Source: Rhodococcus sp. B50
Lineage (GTDB): Bacteria > Actinomycetota > Actinomycetes > Mycobacteriales > Mycobacteriaceae
Reading direction: 5' to 3'
DNA: 64,000 bases
NCBI RefSeq assembly: GCF_013602415.1
Contig: NZ_WPAG02000002.1
Coordinates: 992,001-1,056,000 of the forward strand
The position numbers and the translations under genes are program-made. The first letter of the stretch is position 1, and every line of letters starts with the position of its first letter. Below the pieces are notes generated by a model, which ran no database searches, was not told the DNA's origin, and saw only the letters and a program-made list of their open reading frames with translations. This document shows, piece after piece, positions 33,923-42,841 of the stretch.

Positions 33923-35299
33923 CTAGGGCGCCGGTGCGGGCGCCTGTTCGACCACGGTCACGAGGTCGCCCAGCCGGGCGCGCCGACGGCTGCGTGCCGC
34001 CATCACCGCCAGCGTGGCGACTGCGAGCGCAGTGGGAACGATCGTGAGCAGGAAGATCGTGCGCGCATCCATGCCGGCTGCGATCAACAGGGCACCGACG
34101 CTCGGTCCCGCGATCGAGCCGACTCGGCCGATGCCCATGGCCCAGCCGACTCCGGTGGCGCGGACGGCCACCGGGTAGACGGTCGCTGCGAGTGCGATGA
34201 TGCCCGCCGAGCTCCCGGACATCCCGAATCCGACGATGAAGATGGTCACCAGCAGAAGCGGACCGTTTCCGAGCAGTGATGCCACCGCCCCGGTGAAGAT
34301 CGCGCCGAGGGTGTAGCCGGCCATGACGACGAGGTAGCCGTTGCCGATGCGGTCGGTGATCCACCCGAATGTCAACGCACCGGTCATGCCGCCGAGATTG
34401 AACAGGGATGCGGCAAGCAATGCTGTGGAGGCACTCTGTCCCCCCTCACTGAACAGGGTCGGCATCCAGCTGAGCAGGAAGTAGATCACCAGGAAGTTGA
34501 TAACGAACACCGTCCAGAGCAAGACCGTGTCGATCGCCCGTCCCCGTGCGAACAGCGCCCCGACGGGTGAGGTGCTTCCTGTCGGCACATCCTGGGTGAA
34601 CCGGACGGACTCCGACATTCCTGCAGCGGGTGCGATCTGCGCGACGATCTGTGCTGCCCGCCCGTTCTCACCTCGTGCGGCGAGGAATTTGACCGACTCC
34701 GGCAACCACTTCATTGCTACTGCCGCGACCCCCAGCGGTAGCACGCCGCCGATCACGAACAGCGACTGCCAGCCGAACTCCGGGATGAGAAATGCTGCAG
34801 CGAAACCTCCGACGAAACCCCCGAGCGACATGCCGGCGATCGTGACGGTGACCGCGGTCGCACGGATCCGTGCGGGACTGTACTCACTGACCAGTGCGAC
34901 AAGATTCGGTGTCACTCCGCCGAGGCCGAGACCTGCGATGATGCGCAACACGATCAATGCCGTCATCGAGGTGACCAGGGCGGTCGCCAAGGTGAAGACG
35001 GAAAAGATCAGGGTGCACAGGATGATGACCTTGCGGCGGCCGTACCGGTCGGCGATCGGGCCGAACACCAGGCTGCCCACCACCATCGCCCCGGTACTCA
35101 GCGCGAGTGTCAGCCCGAACGACGCTTTCGATACGCCCCAGTCCTCGGACAGGGCGGGAATGACGAAACCGATCACCTGTGCATCGATACCGTCGAGCAC
35201 GGCCAATGCCAAACACAGTGCGACGGCGCGCTTCTGCAGCGCAGACATCGGCGATGTGTCGATGATGTGTGCGAGGTCGACATCACGGGTGCTGCTCAC
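33923..35299 (-). CDS. MFS transporter, AAHS type (2)
   Basis: 458 residues with about 12 transmembrane segments. ALAVLDGIDAQVIGFVIPAL has the DGxD motif of aromatic acid:H+ symporters, and FGPIADRYGRRKVI is the MFS loop motif. GTG 35299 has AGAGGA upstream. It follows acyl-CoA synthetase 2 by 32 bases, so uptake and CoA activation of the same acid are probably coupled. Confidence 0.87.
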   Translation of the reverse strand: MSSTRDVDLAHIIDTSPMSALQKRAVALCLALAVLDGIDAQVIGFVIPALSEDWGVSKASFGLTLALSTGAMVVGSLVFGPIADRYGRRKVIILCTLIFSVFTLATALVTSMTALIVLRIIAGLGLGGVTPNLVALVSEYSPARIRATAVTVTIAGMSLGGFVGGFAAAFLIPEFGWQSLFVIGGVLPLGVAAVAMKWLPESVKFLAARGENGRAAQIVAQIAPAAGMSESVRFTQDVPTGSTSPVGALFARGRAIDTVLLWTVFVINFLVIYFLLSWMPTLFSEGGQSASTALLAASLFNLGGMTGALTFGWITDRIGNGYLVVMAGYTLGAIFTGAVASLLGNGPLLLVTIFIVGFGMSGSSAGIIALAATVYPVAVRATGVGWAMGIGRVGSIAGPSVGALLIAAGMDARTIFLLTIVPTALAVATLAVMAARSRRRARLGDLVTVVEQAPAPAP

Positions 35300-35331
35300 A
35301 GGGCAGGTCCTCTCGGAGAAGGAAGTGAGGT

Positions 35332-36897
35332 TCAGGACGAGGACGGCACACCGTCGACCGCGACGACATCGCGCGGAACGGGGATCGCGTGGACAGGAGG
35401 TGTCCGGAATCGCTCACGCAGAGCGTTTTTCGCGAGTTTTCCCGAGAACGTGCGCGGGAGCGGTTCATCGAGGGCGACAGCGTGTACCGGACGCTTGAAC
35501 TTGGCGAGGTTCTCGCTCGCGACGGTGGTGATGTCGCGGATGATCTCACTTGCCGCGCGCTGACTGTGGAAGACGACCATGGGAACTTCTCCCCAACGAT
35601 CGTCCTCGACACCGATGACAGCCAGGTCCACCAGCCCGTCGATACCGTGGAGGACCTTTTCGATCTCGGCCGGGTACACATTCAGGCCCCCGGAGATCAG
35701 CATGTCCTTGCTGCGGTCGACCACCTTGAGAAAGCCGCCTTCGTCCTGCATGCCGAGGTCACCGGTGTGCAGCCAGCCGTCGACGAGGGTTTCTGCCGTG
35801 GCTTCCGGCTTGTTCCAGTATTCCCGCATCACGTGCTCACCCCGGATCACGATTTCACCGACCTCGTAAGGCTCGGCGAAGCCTCCTTCGGGGTTCGCGA
35901 TGCGAAGTTGCGTTCCGGCCAAGGCCAGTCCCGCGAAGCCCGGTCGGGAGCGCGCGTCCTCGTAGTTCAGCGTCGAGGCCATGCCGGAGGCTTCGGTCAG
36001 CCCGTATGCCTGGGTCATGGGCACACCTCGACTGTTGTAGAAGTCGAGCAGGTCCAGGCTGATGGGGGCGCCGCCGGCCCCGGCGAAGGTGAACTTCGCG
36101 AGTTTGCGCCTGCCGAAATCGGGGAGTTGCGTCATGCGTTCCCAGATGACCGGGACGGTGGTCGTCGCGGTGATCTGCTCACGTTCGAACGTATCCAATG
36201 CGATCGCAGGGTCGAACTCGCGCAGCAGCACCATCGTCGCCCCCGGCAGCAGCACGAGCTGGGTGAAGATCGAGAGCACCGACCCGGTGTAGACCAGCGG
36301 AGCCGAGCACATGACGCGGTCGCGGCCGGAGATGCCGTGGCTCAGGACCTGGGCGACGCCGGGTGCCAGTGCATTGCGGTGGGTGATCAGTGCACCCTTC
36401 TGCACTCCTGTCGTGCCCGAGGTGTAACAAATGAATGCCGGTTCGGCGGCGTCAATTTCGACCTCAGGTGCCGCGCCCGGATCGAGGAGTGCGTCGTACG
36501 AGCGGTGCTCGGTGCCGCCGATCGCGAAGATGTCGAAGTCGCACTGGCCGGCACCGACCTCGAGCAGAGGTGCCAGTTCGTTCTCGACGATCACGACGCG
36601 CGGCGCGGAGTCCACGAGCATCGGTGCCAGTTCCTTGCCGACCAACCGGAAGTTCAGGGGGACACTGATTGCGCCCAGTTTGAGAGTGGCAAGGATGGTG
36701 TGGGCCAACTCGGGACGGTTGAGCATCATGACGCCGACGCGGTCGCCTTTGCCCACTCCGCGGGCGGCGAGTCCTCGTGCCAGTGCGTCGGTGATGGCGT
36801 CGACTTCGGCCCAGGTCTGGGATGTGTCACCGAATACGATTGCTTGGTGATCGGGACGCGTCTTGCCCCAGTACCGAACCAGCTCGGCCAGATTCAT
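35332..36897 (-). CDS. AMP-dependent acyl-CoA synthetase (2)
   Basis: 521 residues. PAFICYTSGTTGVQKGALIT is the AMP-binding loop, then QAYGLTEASGM, DGWLHTGDLGMQDEGGFL with DRSKDMLISGGLNVYPAEIE and the Lys in PRTFSGKLAKNALRE. GAGGAGACGAC precedes ATG 36897. A promoter lies at 37097-37125. The extension to 37038 adds no recognisable domain. Substrate unknown; the adjacent AAHS transporter points to an aromatic or alicyclic acid. Confidence 0.92.
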   Translation of the reverse strand: MNLAELVRYWGKTRPDHQAIVFGDTSQTWAEVDAITDALARGLAARGVGKGDRVGVMMLNRPELAHTILATLKLGAISVPLNFRLVGKELAPMLVDSAPRVVIVENELAPLLEVGAGQCDFDIFAIGGTEHRSYDALLDPGAAPEVEIDAAEPAFICYTSGTTGVQKGALITHRNALAPGVAQVLSHGISGRDRVMCSAPLVYTGSVLSIFTQLVLLPGATMVLLREFDPAIALDTFEREQITATTTVPVIWERMTQLPDFGRRKLAKFTFAGAGGAPISLDLLDFYNSRGVPMTQAYGLTEASGMASTLNYEDARSRPGFAGLALAGTQLRIANPEGGFAEPYEVGEIVIRGEHVMREYWNKPEATAETLVDGWLHTGDLGMQDEGGFLKVVDRSKDMLISGGLNVYPAEIEKVLHGIDGLVDLAVIGVEDDRWGEVPMVVFHSQRAASEIIRDITTVASENLAKFKRPVHAVALDEPLPRTFSGKLAKNALRERFRTPPVHAIPVPRDVVAVDGVPSSS

Positions 36898-37096
36898 GTC
36901 GTCTCCTCGTGTGGGGCCGTGGCGGCGTGACCGCTCTCGCTCACGGCGGTGAAAGATGTGGCCCGTGGCGGGCCTGTCCACCTGTTCAAGACGCGCCGGT
37001 CCGGCGGTGCGCCCCGAATGGCTGCTAGGCAGCAACACTCGGGGCGTTCACCGCGTGGGCGAGGAGTGTGTGAGCTCCGTCACCGGCGTCGGATCG

Positions 37097-37125
37097 AATC
37101 TAACATCTGTAGGTAATTGGCACAA
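37097..37125 (-). promoter_or_regulatory. Promoter of acyl-CoA synthetase 2
   Basis: On the minus strand TTGTGC (37120-37125) and TAGATT (37097-37102) are 17 bases apart, 200 bases upstream of the start, in the gap after the CoA-transferase operon. Confidence 0.5.
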
Positions 37126-37181
37126 CACGGAATTTCAAGAAATTCGGACGAATCCCTGTTCCGTGCGAGCCGCTCGCGCGA

Positions 37182-38411
37182 CTATCGCCGCCCGGCCGAA
37201 CCCATCACCGGTTCATCCTCGAATACACCGGCACCCGAGGGCTTCTGCAGCACCTCGTGCGTATGCGCTCCCAACTCGGGAGGCAATGAGGGAGCGAACT
37301 CCTCCCCTACGACCCGAACAGGACTGACAACGAACTCGAGCTCACCGACCCCCTCGTACTCGACCCGATAGGTAGTAGCCCGAGCGGTGAAATGCGGATC
37401 CGAGATCAGGTCGGTCACATTGTTGACCGGCCCGCCCGCCACGTCGTGTTCGACGAACAGCGCGACCCATTCGTCCCGGGTGCGCCCGAGGAAGATCTTC
37501 CGTAGTTCGCGGTACACATGATCGGCCCGTGCAGGCGCCTCACTGTCAACCGTCGTCAGGTCGACCTCGAGCAGATCCGGACGACCCACGGCCACACAGA
37601 AATTACCCCAGAACTTGTCGACATGGGAGCCGAACAGAATGGCTTCCCCGTCCTTGGTGCGATACGCCTCGAGGCGCGGCCAGTCGGGCAACCGTCCGTC
37701 CGGCAGCCACGTCGGACGCGGGATCGAACGATCCTTGTTGAGTTCCGCGTCGACGAGATCAGGCATCCATGCCGCAGCGACATCGACACCTGCCACCTCG
37801 ATCCTGCAACCCTCCCCCGTACGACCGGCCCGGTGCACGGCCGCGAGCAGACCCATCGCACCGTATGCGCCGAGCGCATACATCGCCGCCGGCGGCGTCG
37901 TCGCGCCCGCGATCCCATCCGCGGGCGGATCCTCCGGCGTTCGGACTTCCCGCAGTCCCGCGTATGCGTCGAACACCGGCCCTCCGGTGCCGAGCCGGCA
38001 GTACGGACCTTCGGACCCCATACCCGAGACCGTGCAGAACACGATCTTCGGATTCACCTGTCGCAGTTCGTCATAGCCGACACCCAACCAGTCCAGATAA
38101 CCGGCACGCATACCCTCGACGACCGCGTCACACGTACGGGCCAGATTCATGAAAGCCTGCTTGCCTTCAGCTGTACGCAGGTCGAGCGCGACACTCTTCT
38201 TTCCTCGGTTCCAACGCAGATGCATGAACGACGGCCCGTCTTCATCACCGATCGCACGACTGCCACCGATACGCACCGGATCACCCAGAGGACCCGACTC
38301 GATCTTGATGACCTCGGCGCCCATATCGGCGAGATGGCCACCGGCCGACGCCGGTGCCAGCTGCGCAACTTCGAGAATGCGCATGCCCTCGAGCAACGAG
38401 TACCCACTCAT
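37182..38411 (-). CDS. Family III CoA-transferase (CaiB/BaiF)
   Basis: 409 residues. ILEVAQLAPASAGGHLADMGAEV and GKKSVALDLRT form the CoA-binding N-terminus, and GGPVFDAYAGLREV carries the catalytic Asp that forms the aspartyl-CoA adduct. It moves CoA from a donor thioester to a free acid. Start at ATG 38411; the ATG at 38428 is out of frame and lies in a duplicated copy of the junction. Last gene of the Rieske2-crotonase-thioesterase run. Confidence 0.9.
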   Translation of the reverse strand: MSGYSLLEGMRILEVAQLAPASAGGHLADMGAEVIKIESGPLGDPVRIGGSRAIGDEDGPSFMHLRWNRGKKSVALDLRTAEGKQAFMNLARTCDAVVEGMRAGYLDWLGVGYDELRQVNPKIVFCTVSGMGSEGPYCRLGTGGPVFDAYAGLREVRTPEDPPADGIAGATTPPAAMYALGAYGAMGLLAAVHRAGRTGEGCRIEVAGVDVAAAWMPDLVDAELNKDRSIPRPTWLPDGRLPDWPRLEAYRTKDGEAILFGSHVDKFWGNFCVAVGRPDLLEVDLTTVDSEAPARADHVYRELRKIFLGRTRDEWVALFVEHDVAGGPVNNVTDLISDPHFTARATTYRVEYEGVGELEFVVSPVRVVGEEFAPSLPPELGAHTHEVLQKPSGAGVFEDEPVMGSAGRR

Positions 38412-38442
38412 ATCGCACCACTTTTCATATCGCACCACTTTC
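38409..38442. repeat. 17-bp tandem duplication at a stop/start junction
   Basis: The 16 bases CATATCGCACCACTTT occur at 38409-38424 and again at 38426-38441, a tandem 17-bp unit. On the minus strand each copy contains the ATATGA that joins the thioesterase stop to the CoA-transferase start. Confidence 0.9.
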
Positions 38443-39087
38443 GGAAATATTCACAGTTTGTTCGGGTTTCAGTTCCACCCACAACCCGTCGCCCTCGGCG
38501 ACCAGCACGTCGCCGTGATGCATGGTTGCGCGCATGAACCGCTTACGGCCGTCCTGCCGCAGGAACTCGGCTTCCACGCGTAACTCGACTCCGAGGGGCG
38601 CCGGCGCCCGAAAATCCACATTGAGATAGGCCGTGCGTGCCCACGGCCGGCCCGCACTGTTGGCGAGCCGGGCCATGATCTCGTCGAAGATCAGCGGTGT
38701 GACGCCGCCGTTCATCGCATACCGACCGGAATGGAAACGCCCGACCGTGACCCGGCCGCTGGCTTTCGTGTCCGTCACCACGTCGATGTGCAACGGCGGC
38801 GCGAGGCACTGGCCGCGACCGGCAAGATCCCAACGGTGGCCTGCGAGCTGTGCGTCCTCGTCGGTCTCGAACTGTTGCAAACGCGCGGCAACCGTGAACA
38901 ACTGATCGGCGATGCTTGCTGCGTCGGCAGGATTCGGACGCGACCTGGTGAATGCCTCCTGGACCGCACGCACGGCGGCGACCAACTCGGCGAACTCGTC
39001 GTTCGCCTGCCCAGTGGGCGTGAACGGATCGTTCCAATCCGGATCCCAGATGTCGATAGGGGTCCTCGTGGACGGTGACATATCCAT
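38425..39087 (-). CDS. Hotdog-fold thioesterase (PaaI-like)
   Basis: 220 residues. The C-terminal half holds the hotdog core (HSGRYAMNGGVTPLIFDEIM, TAYLNVDFRAPAPLGVELRV, MHHGDVLVAEGDGLWVEL). It probably hydrolyses an acyl-CoA formed in the pathway. The N-terminal 90 residues are helical and without a family match. It lies between crotonase (10-base gap) and CoA-transferase. The start is ATG 39087; a second ATG two codons in is possible. Confidence 0.8.
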   Translation of the reverse strand: MDMSPSTRTPIDIWDPDWNDPFTPTGQANDEFAELVAAVRAVQEAFTRSRPNPADAASIADQLFTVAARLQQFETDEDAQLAGHRWDLAGRGQCLAPPLHIDVVTDTKASGRVTVGRFHSGRYAMNGGVTPLIFDEIMARLANSAGRPWARTAYLNVDFRAPAPLGVELRVEAEFLRQDGRKRFMRATMHHGDVLVAEGDGLWVELKPEQTVNISESGAI

Positions 39088-39097
39088 GACAGTCCTG

Positions 39098-39865
39098 TCA
39101 GTCGATTCCGGCGGGGGCGCCGAAGAATTCACCGAACATCTCGGCTACCGGGCGTGGTCTGAGAGTCGTCCGTGCGGCGGTGTTCTCCCGGTCGTAGCGA
39201 CTACGCAGATCGGTGCCGTATCCGGTGAGCAGGAGTGATTTGATTTCCCGGATCGCTTCGGCGGGTTGTGCCGCAATCTGCTCCGCTGCCTCCAGCGCTG
39301 CTGCGAGTACGTCGCCGTCGTCCGCGTAGCGGGTGAGCAGACCGATCCGATATGCCTCGGCGCCGGTAACAGCACGCGAGGTCATGAGCAGATCACGCGT
39401 CTGTCCCGCGCCGATCAGCGTGTCGAGGAGCCACGTCAGGTTCGCGCCGCCGTACTTCGCCGCCGTTACGGTCAACGTCGTCGACGGACCACCGACGCGA
39501 AGATCCGAACAGGCGGCGAGCAGCGTGCCCGCTCCGTACGCCATGCCTCGGACCGCGGCAATCGTGGGTTTGGGGAACTCGACATACCGCCAGAGCAGCT
39601 CCTCGCGTTCGAGCATCGCCTCGAGGTTCTCCTGTGACGACAGGGCCTCGAGTTCGCGCAGGTCGTACCCTGCCGAGAATGCACTCGTGCCGGCACCGGT
39701 GAGCACTACTACCCGCACAGCCTCCTCGGCGGCTGCACGGGTGAGACGCTCGTCGAGTGCTCGTTGCAGCGACAGCGAGATTGCGTTGTGCACCTGTGGA
39801 CGATCGAGAGTCAGCTGCAGCACACCCGGCGCGGGAAACGATTCGAGCAACTCCCGAGAGGTCAC
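39098..39865 (-). CDS. Enoyl-CoA hydratase/isomerase (crotonase) (1)
   Basis: 255 residues. LTLDRPQVHNAISLSLQRAL, AFSAGYDLREL (oxyanion loop) and AAVRGMAYGAGTLLAACSDL are crotonase landmarks. The usual catalytic Glu pair of true hydratases is not clearly present (TAAKYGGANLTWLL in the second position), so another crotonase reaction is possible. GTG 39865 overlaps the Rieske stop (GTGA). Confidence 0.87.
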   Translation of the reverse strand: MTSRELLESFPAPGVLQLTLDRPQVHNAISLSLQRALDERLTRAAAEEAVRVVVLTGAGTSAFSAGYDLRELEALSSQENLEAMLEREELLWRYVEFPKPTIAAVRGMAYGAGTLLAACSDLRVGGPSTTLTVTAAKYGGANLTWLLDTLIGAGQTRDLLMTSRAVTGAEAYRIGLLTRYADDGDVLAAALEAAEQIAAQPAEAIREIKSLLLTGYGTDLRSRYDRENTAARTTLRPRPVAEMFGEFFGAPAGID

Positions 39866-41049
39866 GGTGTCGAACCCGCCTTCGCTGCGCGGCGCTCTTC
39901 CGCGACGGCAGCGGCGTCACGCGTGATCATCTTGTGGAATACCTGTCCCGGCAACTCGTTTCGTCCGTATATGAGTTCCTCGACCTGGCCGTGTGCGACG
40001 TTGTCGGTGATCGTCTTGGTGACGAACCAGTCCTCGGCGTGCAGGGTCTCCATGAGCAGTTCCCAGTTCTTGTCGAGGATCCGCTGTTCTCGGGGCGTGG
40101 TGGGCTCGGTCGGTGACAGCAACCGGATGGTGCAGTACGAGACATTGGGATCGTCGACGTCGGGGACGATGGTCCAGATCTCGAAGTGATTGGGTTCGGT
40201 GACCAGCATCGTCCCCGGGTAGATCGTGTAGTTCGCCAGGGAATAGTCGCGCACATCGAACGAATCCGGGTCCGCGTCGCGCACTTCGGTGATCGACTTA
40301 CGCGCCACGACGATCCGCCACGACCGGTCGACGAGGTCGAAAGCCGTGATGTTCCCTTCCAGAAAGTTGCACACCGTCTTCGTGTGCAGCTGGCACAGGT
40401 GGTAGGAGTCCTGCACCCCGTCCACGGCGATCTTCCAGTTCATGTCGAGTTTCCACGTCTCTTTGCGGACCTGGAACGAGGAAGCGATTCCGGTATCGGC
40501 GACCTCGGCGTCGTGCTTTTCTCCCAGAACCTTCGCGATGTCCAGTTGTGCGCCGACCGTGGGCACGACCCAGACCAACCCGTGCCGTACCTCGCATGGG
40601 AACTCGACCAATCCGTACTGCGAGCGATCCAAACCCTCGAATCCCTCGGCGTGCGGCATGCCCCGTAGCGCGCCGTCGCGACCGTACGCCCAGTTGTGAT
40701 AGGGACAGCTGAAGACGCGTTTGCATCCGGCTTCGGCGAATTCGACTTTGGCGCCTCGATGGCGGCACACGTTGGAGAAAGCCTTGACGCTGCCGTCGGA
40801 CTGCCGGATCACCAGCAGTGGAGTGCCGATGAGCTCGGTGGTGATGAAGTCCCCGGTGTTCTTCAGCTCATCGATATGGGCCACGATGTGCGGAAAGCGA
40901 CGGACCACATCACGTTCACGATCGGCGAGTTCGGGATCGTTGAACACCGTGAACGGCACATGGAGCATGCCGTCCGCGTAGTCGGTGGAGTTGTTGTCGA
41001 CGTGCGCGATCAGGCGCTCGGTGAGTTCGATCTTGTCTTCGCGCTGCAT
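39862..41049 (-). CDS. Rieske non-heme iron oxygenase, alpha subunit (2)
   Basis: 395 residues. Rieske centre CRHRGA (Cys95, His97) and CPYHNWAY (Cys115, His118), mononuclear iron site DGVQDSYHLCQLHTKT. It is a paralog of the Rieske protein at 17545-18735 (similar PELA.RER, RQSDG..-F.N.CRHRGA and RNE....FH...-R end). First gene of the crotonase/thioesterase/CoA-transferase run and divergent from a TetR gene. Its reductase is not in the window. Confidence 0.92.
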   Translation of the reverse strand: MQREDKIELTERLIAHVDNNSTDYADGMLHVPFTVFNDPELADRERDVVRRFPHIVAHIDELKNTGDFITTELIGTPLLVIRQSDGSVKAFSNVCRHRGAKVEFAEAGCKRVFSCPYHNWAYGRDGALRGMPHAEGFEGLDRSQYGLVEFPCEVRHGLVWVVPTVGAQLDIAKVLGEKHDAEVADTGIASSFQVRKETWKLDMNWKIAVDGVQDSYHLCQLHTKTVCNFLEGNITAFDLVDRSWRIVVARKSITEVRDADPDSFDVRDYSLANYTIYPGTMLVTEPNHFEIWTIVPDVDDPNVSYCTIRLLSPTEPTTPREQRILDKNWELLMETLHAEDWFVTKTITDNVAHGQVEELIYGRNELPGQVFHKMITRDAAAVAEERRAAKAGSTP

Positions 41050-41068
41050 GCACCCATGCTGACACATG

Positions 41069-41090
41069 AGACATATGGAATCTAGTGTCT
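41069..41090. promoter_or_regulatory. Imperfect palindrome between Rieske 2 and TetR
   Basis: AGACA (41069-41073) and TGTCT (41086-41090) flank TATGGAATCTAG in the short divergent gap. Short arms, so only a candidate TetR operator. Confidence 0.3.
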
Positions 41091-41119
41091 TAGAACTTAC
41101 CGGGCGGTATTGTGCACAT

Positions 41120-41716
41120 GTGGCACAGAAGACCGAAACCGAGACCGCGGACGTCGGCACGGCGATCCTCATCGCCGCCGAACTGTGCTTCGAACAGTTC
41201 GGTATCACCAAGACCACCATGGCCGACGTCGCACGGGCTGCGAACATGTCGCGCGCGACGGTGTACCGCTATTTCTCCGATCGAAACTCGCTCATCATGG
41301 CGTCGATCGTCCGTCGAGCACGACTCAACATGGACACCGCCCGCCACCGCATCCGGCAGCATCCGACCTTCGCCGACCGCATCACCGAAGGCATCTGCGC
41401 GAACGTCCGGCGAGGACTGCGCGATCCCATGGTGCATCTGCTGGTCTCCCCCGCCGAAGCCACGCTCGCCACCAATCTGCTCTCCACCTCCGGCAGAGCC
41501 GTCGAACTCACCCGAGAACTATGGGAACCGATCCTCATCGAGGCCCAACAAGCCGGAGAGATGCGCGCCGACGTGGACCTGGACCTGCTGTGTGAGTGGA
41601 TCTCCGAACTCGAAATGACCTACATCAGCTCGCTCGGAGCCGGCGTGGGGTCGCTCGACCACCTGCGAACGAAGCTCCTCTCATTTTTCGTCCCGTCCCT
41701 GCTACCTCGCATATGA
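41120..41716 (+). CDS. TetR-family regulator, divergent from Rieske 2
   Basis: 198 residues from GTG 41120. Helix-turn-helix ILIAAELCFEQFGITKTTMA through NMSRATVYRYFSDRNSL, then a helical ligand domain ending in FFVPSLLPR. Divergent position suggests that it controls the Rieske 2 operon. The frame is open back to 41066, but that would run through the shared promoter; the ribosome site at the chosen start is weak. Confidence 0.83.
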   Translation: MAQKTETETADVGTAILIAAELCFEQFGITKTTMADVARAANMSRATVYRYFSDRNSLIMASIVRRARLNMDTARHRIRQHPTFADRITEGICANVRRGLRDPMVHLLVSPAEATLATNLLSTSGRAVELTRELWEPILIEAQQAGEMRADVDLDLLCEWISELEMTYISSLGAGVGSLDHLRTKLLSFFVPSLLPRI

Positions 41717-41894
41717 AGTTGCACCCTCACGCTCGAGCGGGACCACGGAGGTTCGGTCGCGAGAGGCAGTCGTACGTGTTCGGGAGCCCGAGATCTACAG
41801 AACGCGCAGCCCCCAGGTCCGGATTCGCCGAGAGCGGTGACGACAACCGGCAATTCGCAGTGTTCGCACCGTCCAACCCGCCCTCCCACGGGAC

Positions 41895-42330
41895 TGCGGC
41901 CTTGTTGCCGCGTTCGTCGATGGTCTCGGCCGCAAGACGACACAGCAACCGGGCCTGATCGATCGCGACGCGAGATTCAGCGATCCGATATTGGACGACA
42001 CCCTGCTCGGCCGGCGTTTTATCGAAGGCCACACGGTCCTGCGCGCGCGTGGTCCTCAGCGCCAGGGCCCGTTCGGCGGCCCCGAGGGCGCGCATGCGGT
42101 GATGGATGCGCCCCGGCCTGAGACGAGCTTGCGCCATGGCGAACCCATCGCCTTCCTCCCCGAGGATGTTCTCCGCGGGAACACGCACGTCGTCGTAGAC
42201 GACTTCACAGTGACCGCGCTGGTCGTGTCGTCCGAACACCGGCACGTCGCGCACAATCGTGACACCGGGGGGTATCGATCGACACCAGGATCATGGATTG
42301 CCGACGGTAGGTGTGCTTCGGTATTGCATG
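41895..42330 (-). pseudogene. Acyl-CoA dehydrogenase fragment
   Basis: A frame reads SMILVSIDTP. It then shifts by one base within a run of six C and continues VRDVPVFGRHDQRGHCEVVY, DDVRVPAENILGEEGDGFAM, RPGRIHHRMRALGAAERAL and RLAAETIDERGNKAA. This is the middle-to-C-terminal part of an acyl-CoA dehydrogenase. Both the N-terminus and the last roughly 70 residues with the final helices are missing. Confidence 0.75.
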
Positions 42331-42490
42331 AGGTCGAGGGCGTACTCGACACAGAGGTTCGCTACCCCTTCCGGATTCATCCGACCTCCCGGTTACCACC
42401 AGGTGGGCAGGGCGGTACACATCGAGACCACTGCGCAGGCGGCATCCTCGGGGCTTAGGACCCGAAAGTATCCGGCGCGCACTGCCGTTA
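42305..42490 (-). pseudogene. Possible TetR C-terminal fragments
   Basis: One frame ends PEDAACAVVSMCTALPTWW, which looks like the last helix of KstR2-type TetR regulators. It is followed by a 29-codon ORF with a strong ribosome site reading MNPEGVANLCVEYALDLMQY. Both resemble TetR C-termini and lie next to other gene remnants. Weak evidence. Confidence 0.35.
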
Positions 42491-42541
42491 GGCCGTGTTT
42501 CATAGGCCCGGGGTACGGAGCCACTGATTGATCGCGGCAAT

Positions 42542-42790
42542 ACGGTCCCGGCGGGCCTGACCAAGATCTACTCGGGCGGAGCGCCGATCCCACCGAGCAC
42601 CATCGCGGCGTTCGAGGAGCGGTTCGGCCACTACATCCACAACATCTACGGCCTTACCGAAACGACCTCACCGTCGCACGGGGTGCCGCTCGGCAGGCGG
42701 GCTCCGGTCGACGAGCTGACCGTAGCGACCTCGGTGGGCGTGCCGTCTACGACGACACCGTCGTGCGGATCGTCGCCTGAACTGCTTTCG
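42542..42790 (+). pseudogene. AMP-dependent ligase fragment
   Basis: The plus strand reads VPAGLTKIYSGGAPIPPSTI, AAFEERFGHYIHNIYGLTET and TSPSHGVPLGRRAPVDE. This is the central adenylation segment (GGAP ... YGLTET) of an acyl-CoA synthetase. No start, no AMP loop and no C-terminal domain are present. Confidence 0.72.
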
Positions 42791-42841
42791 CAGACCGGTC
42801 CGTCCCGCCGCGACACGCGCGATGTTCCGACCGACCGGTCC

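Noticed and set aside
38426..38428. Upstream ATG for the CoA-transferase
   Set aside because: Out of frame; it opens only six codons before a TGA and exists because of the tandem duplication.
41079..41107. Another TAGATT promoter before Rieske 2
   Set aside because: The -10-like hexamer is present, but the expected -35 position reads CCGCCC, so it does not form a convincing promoter.
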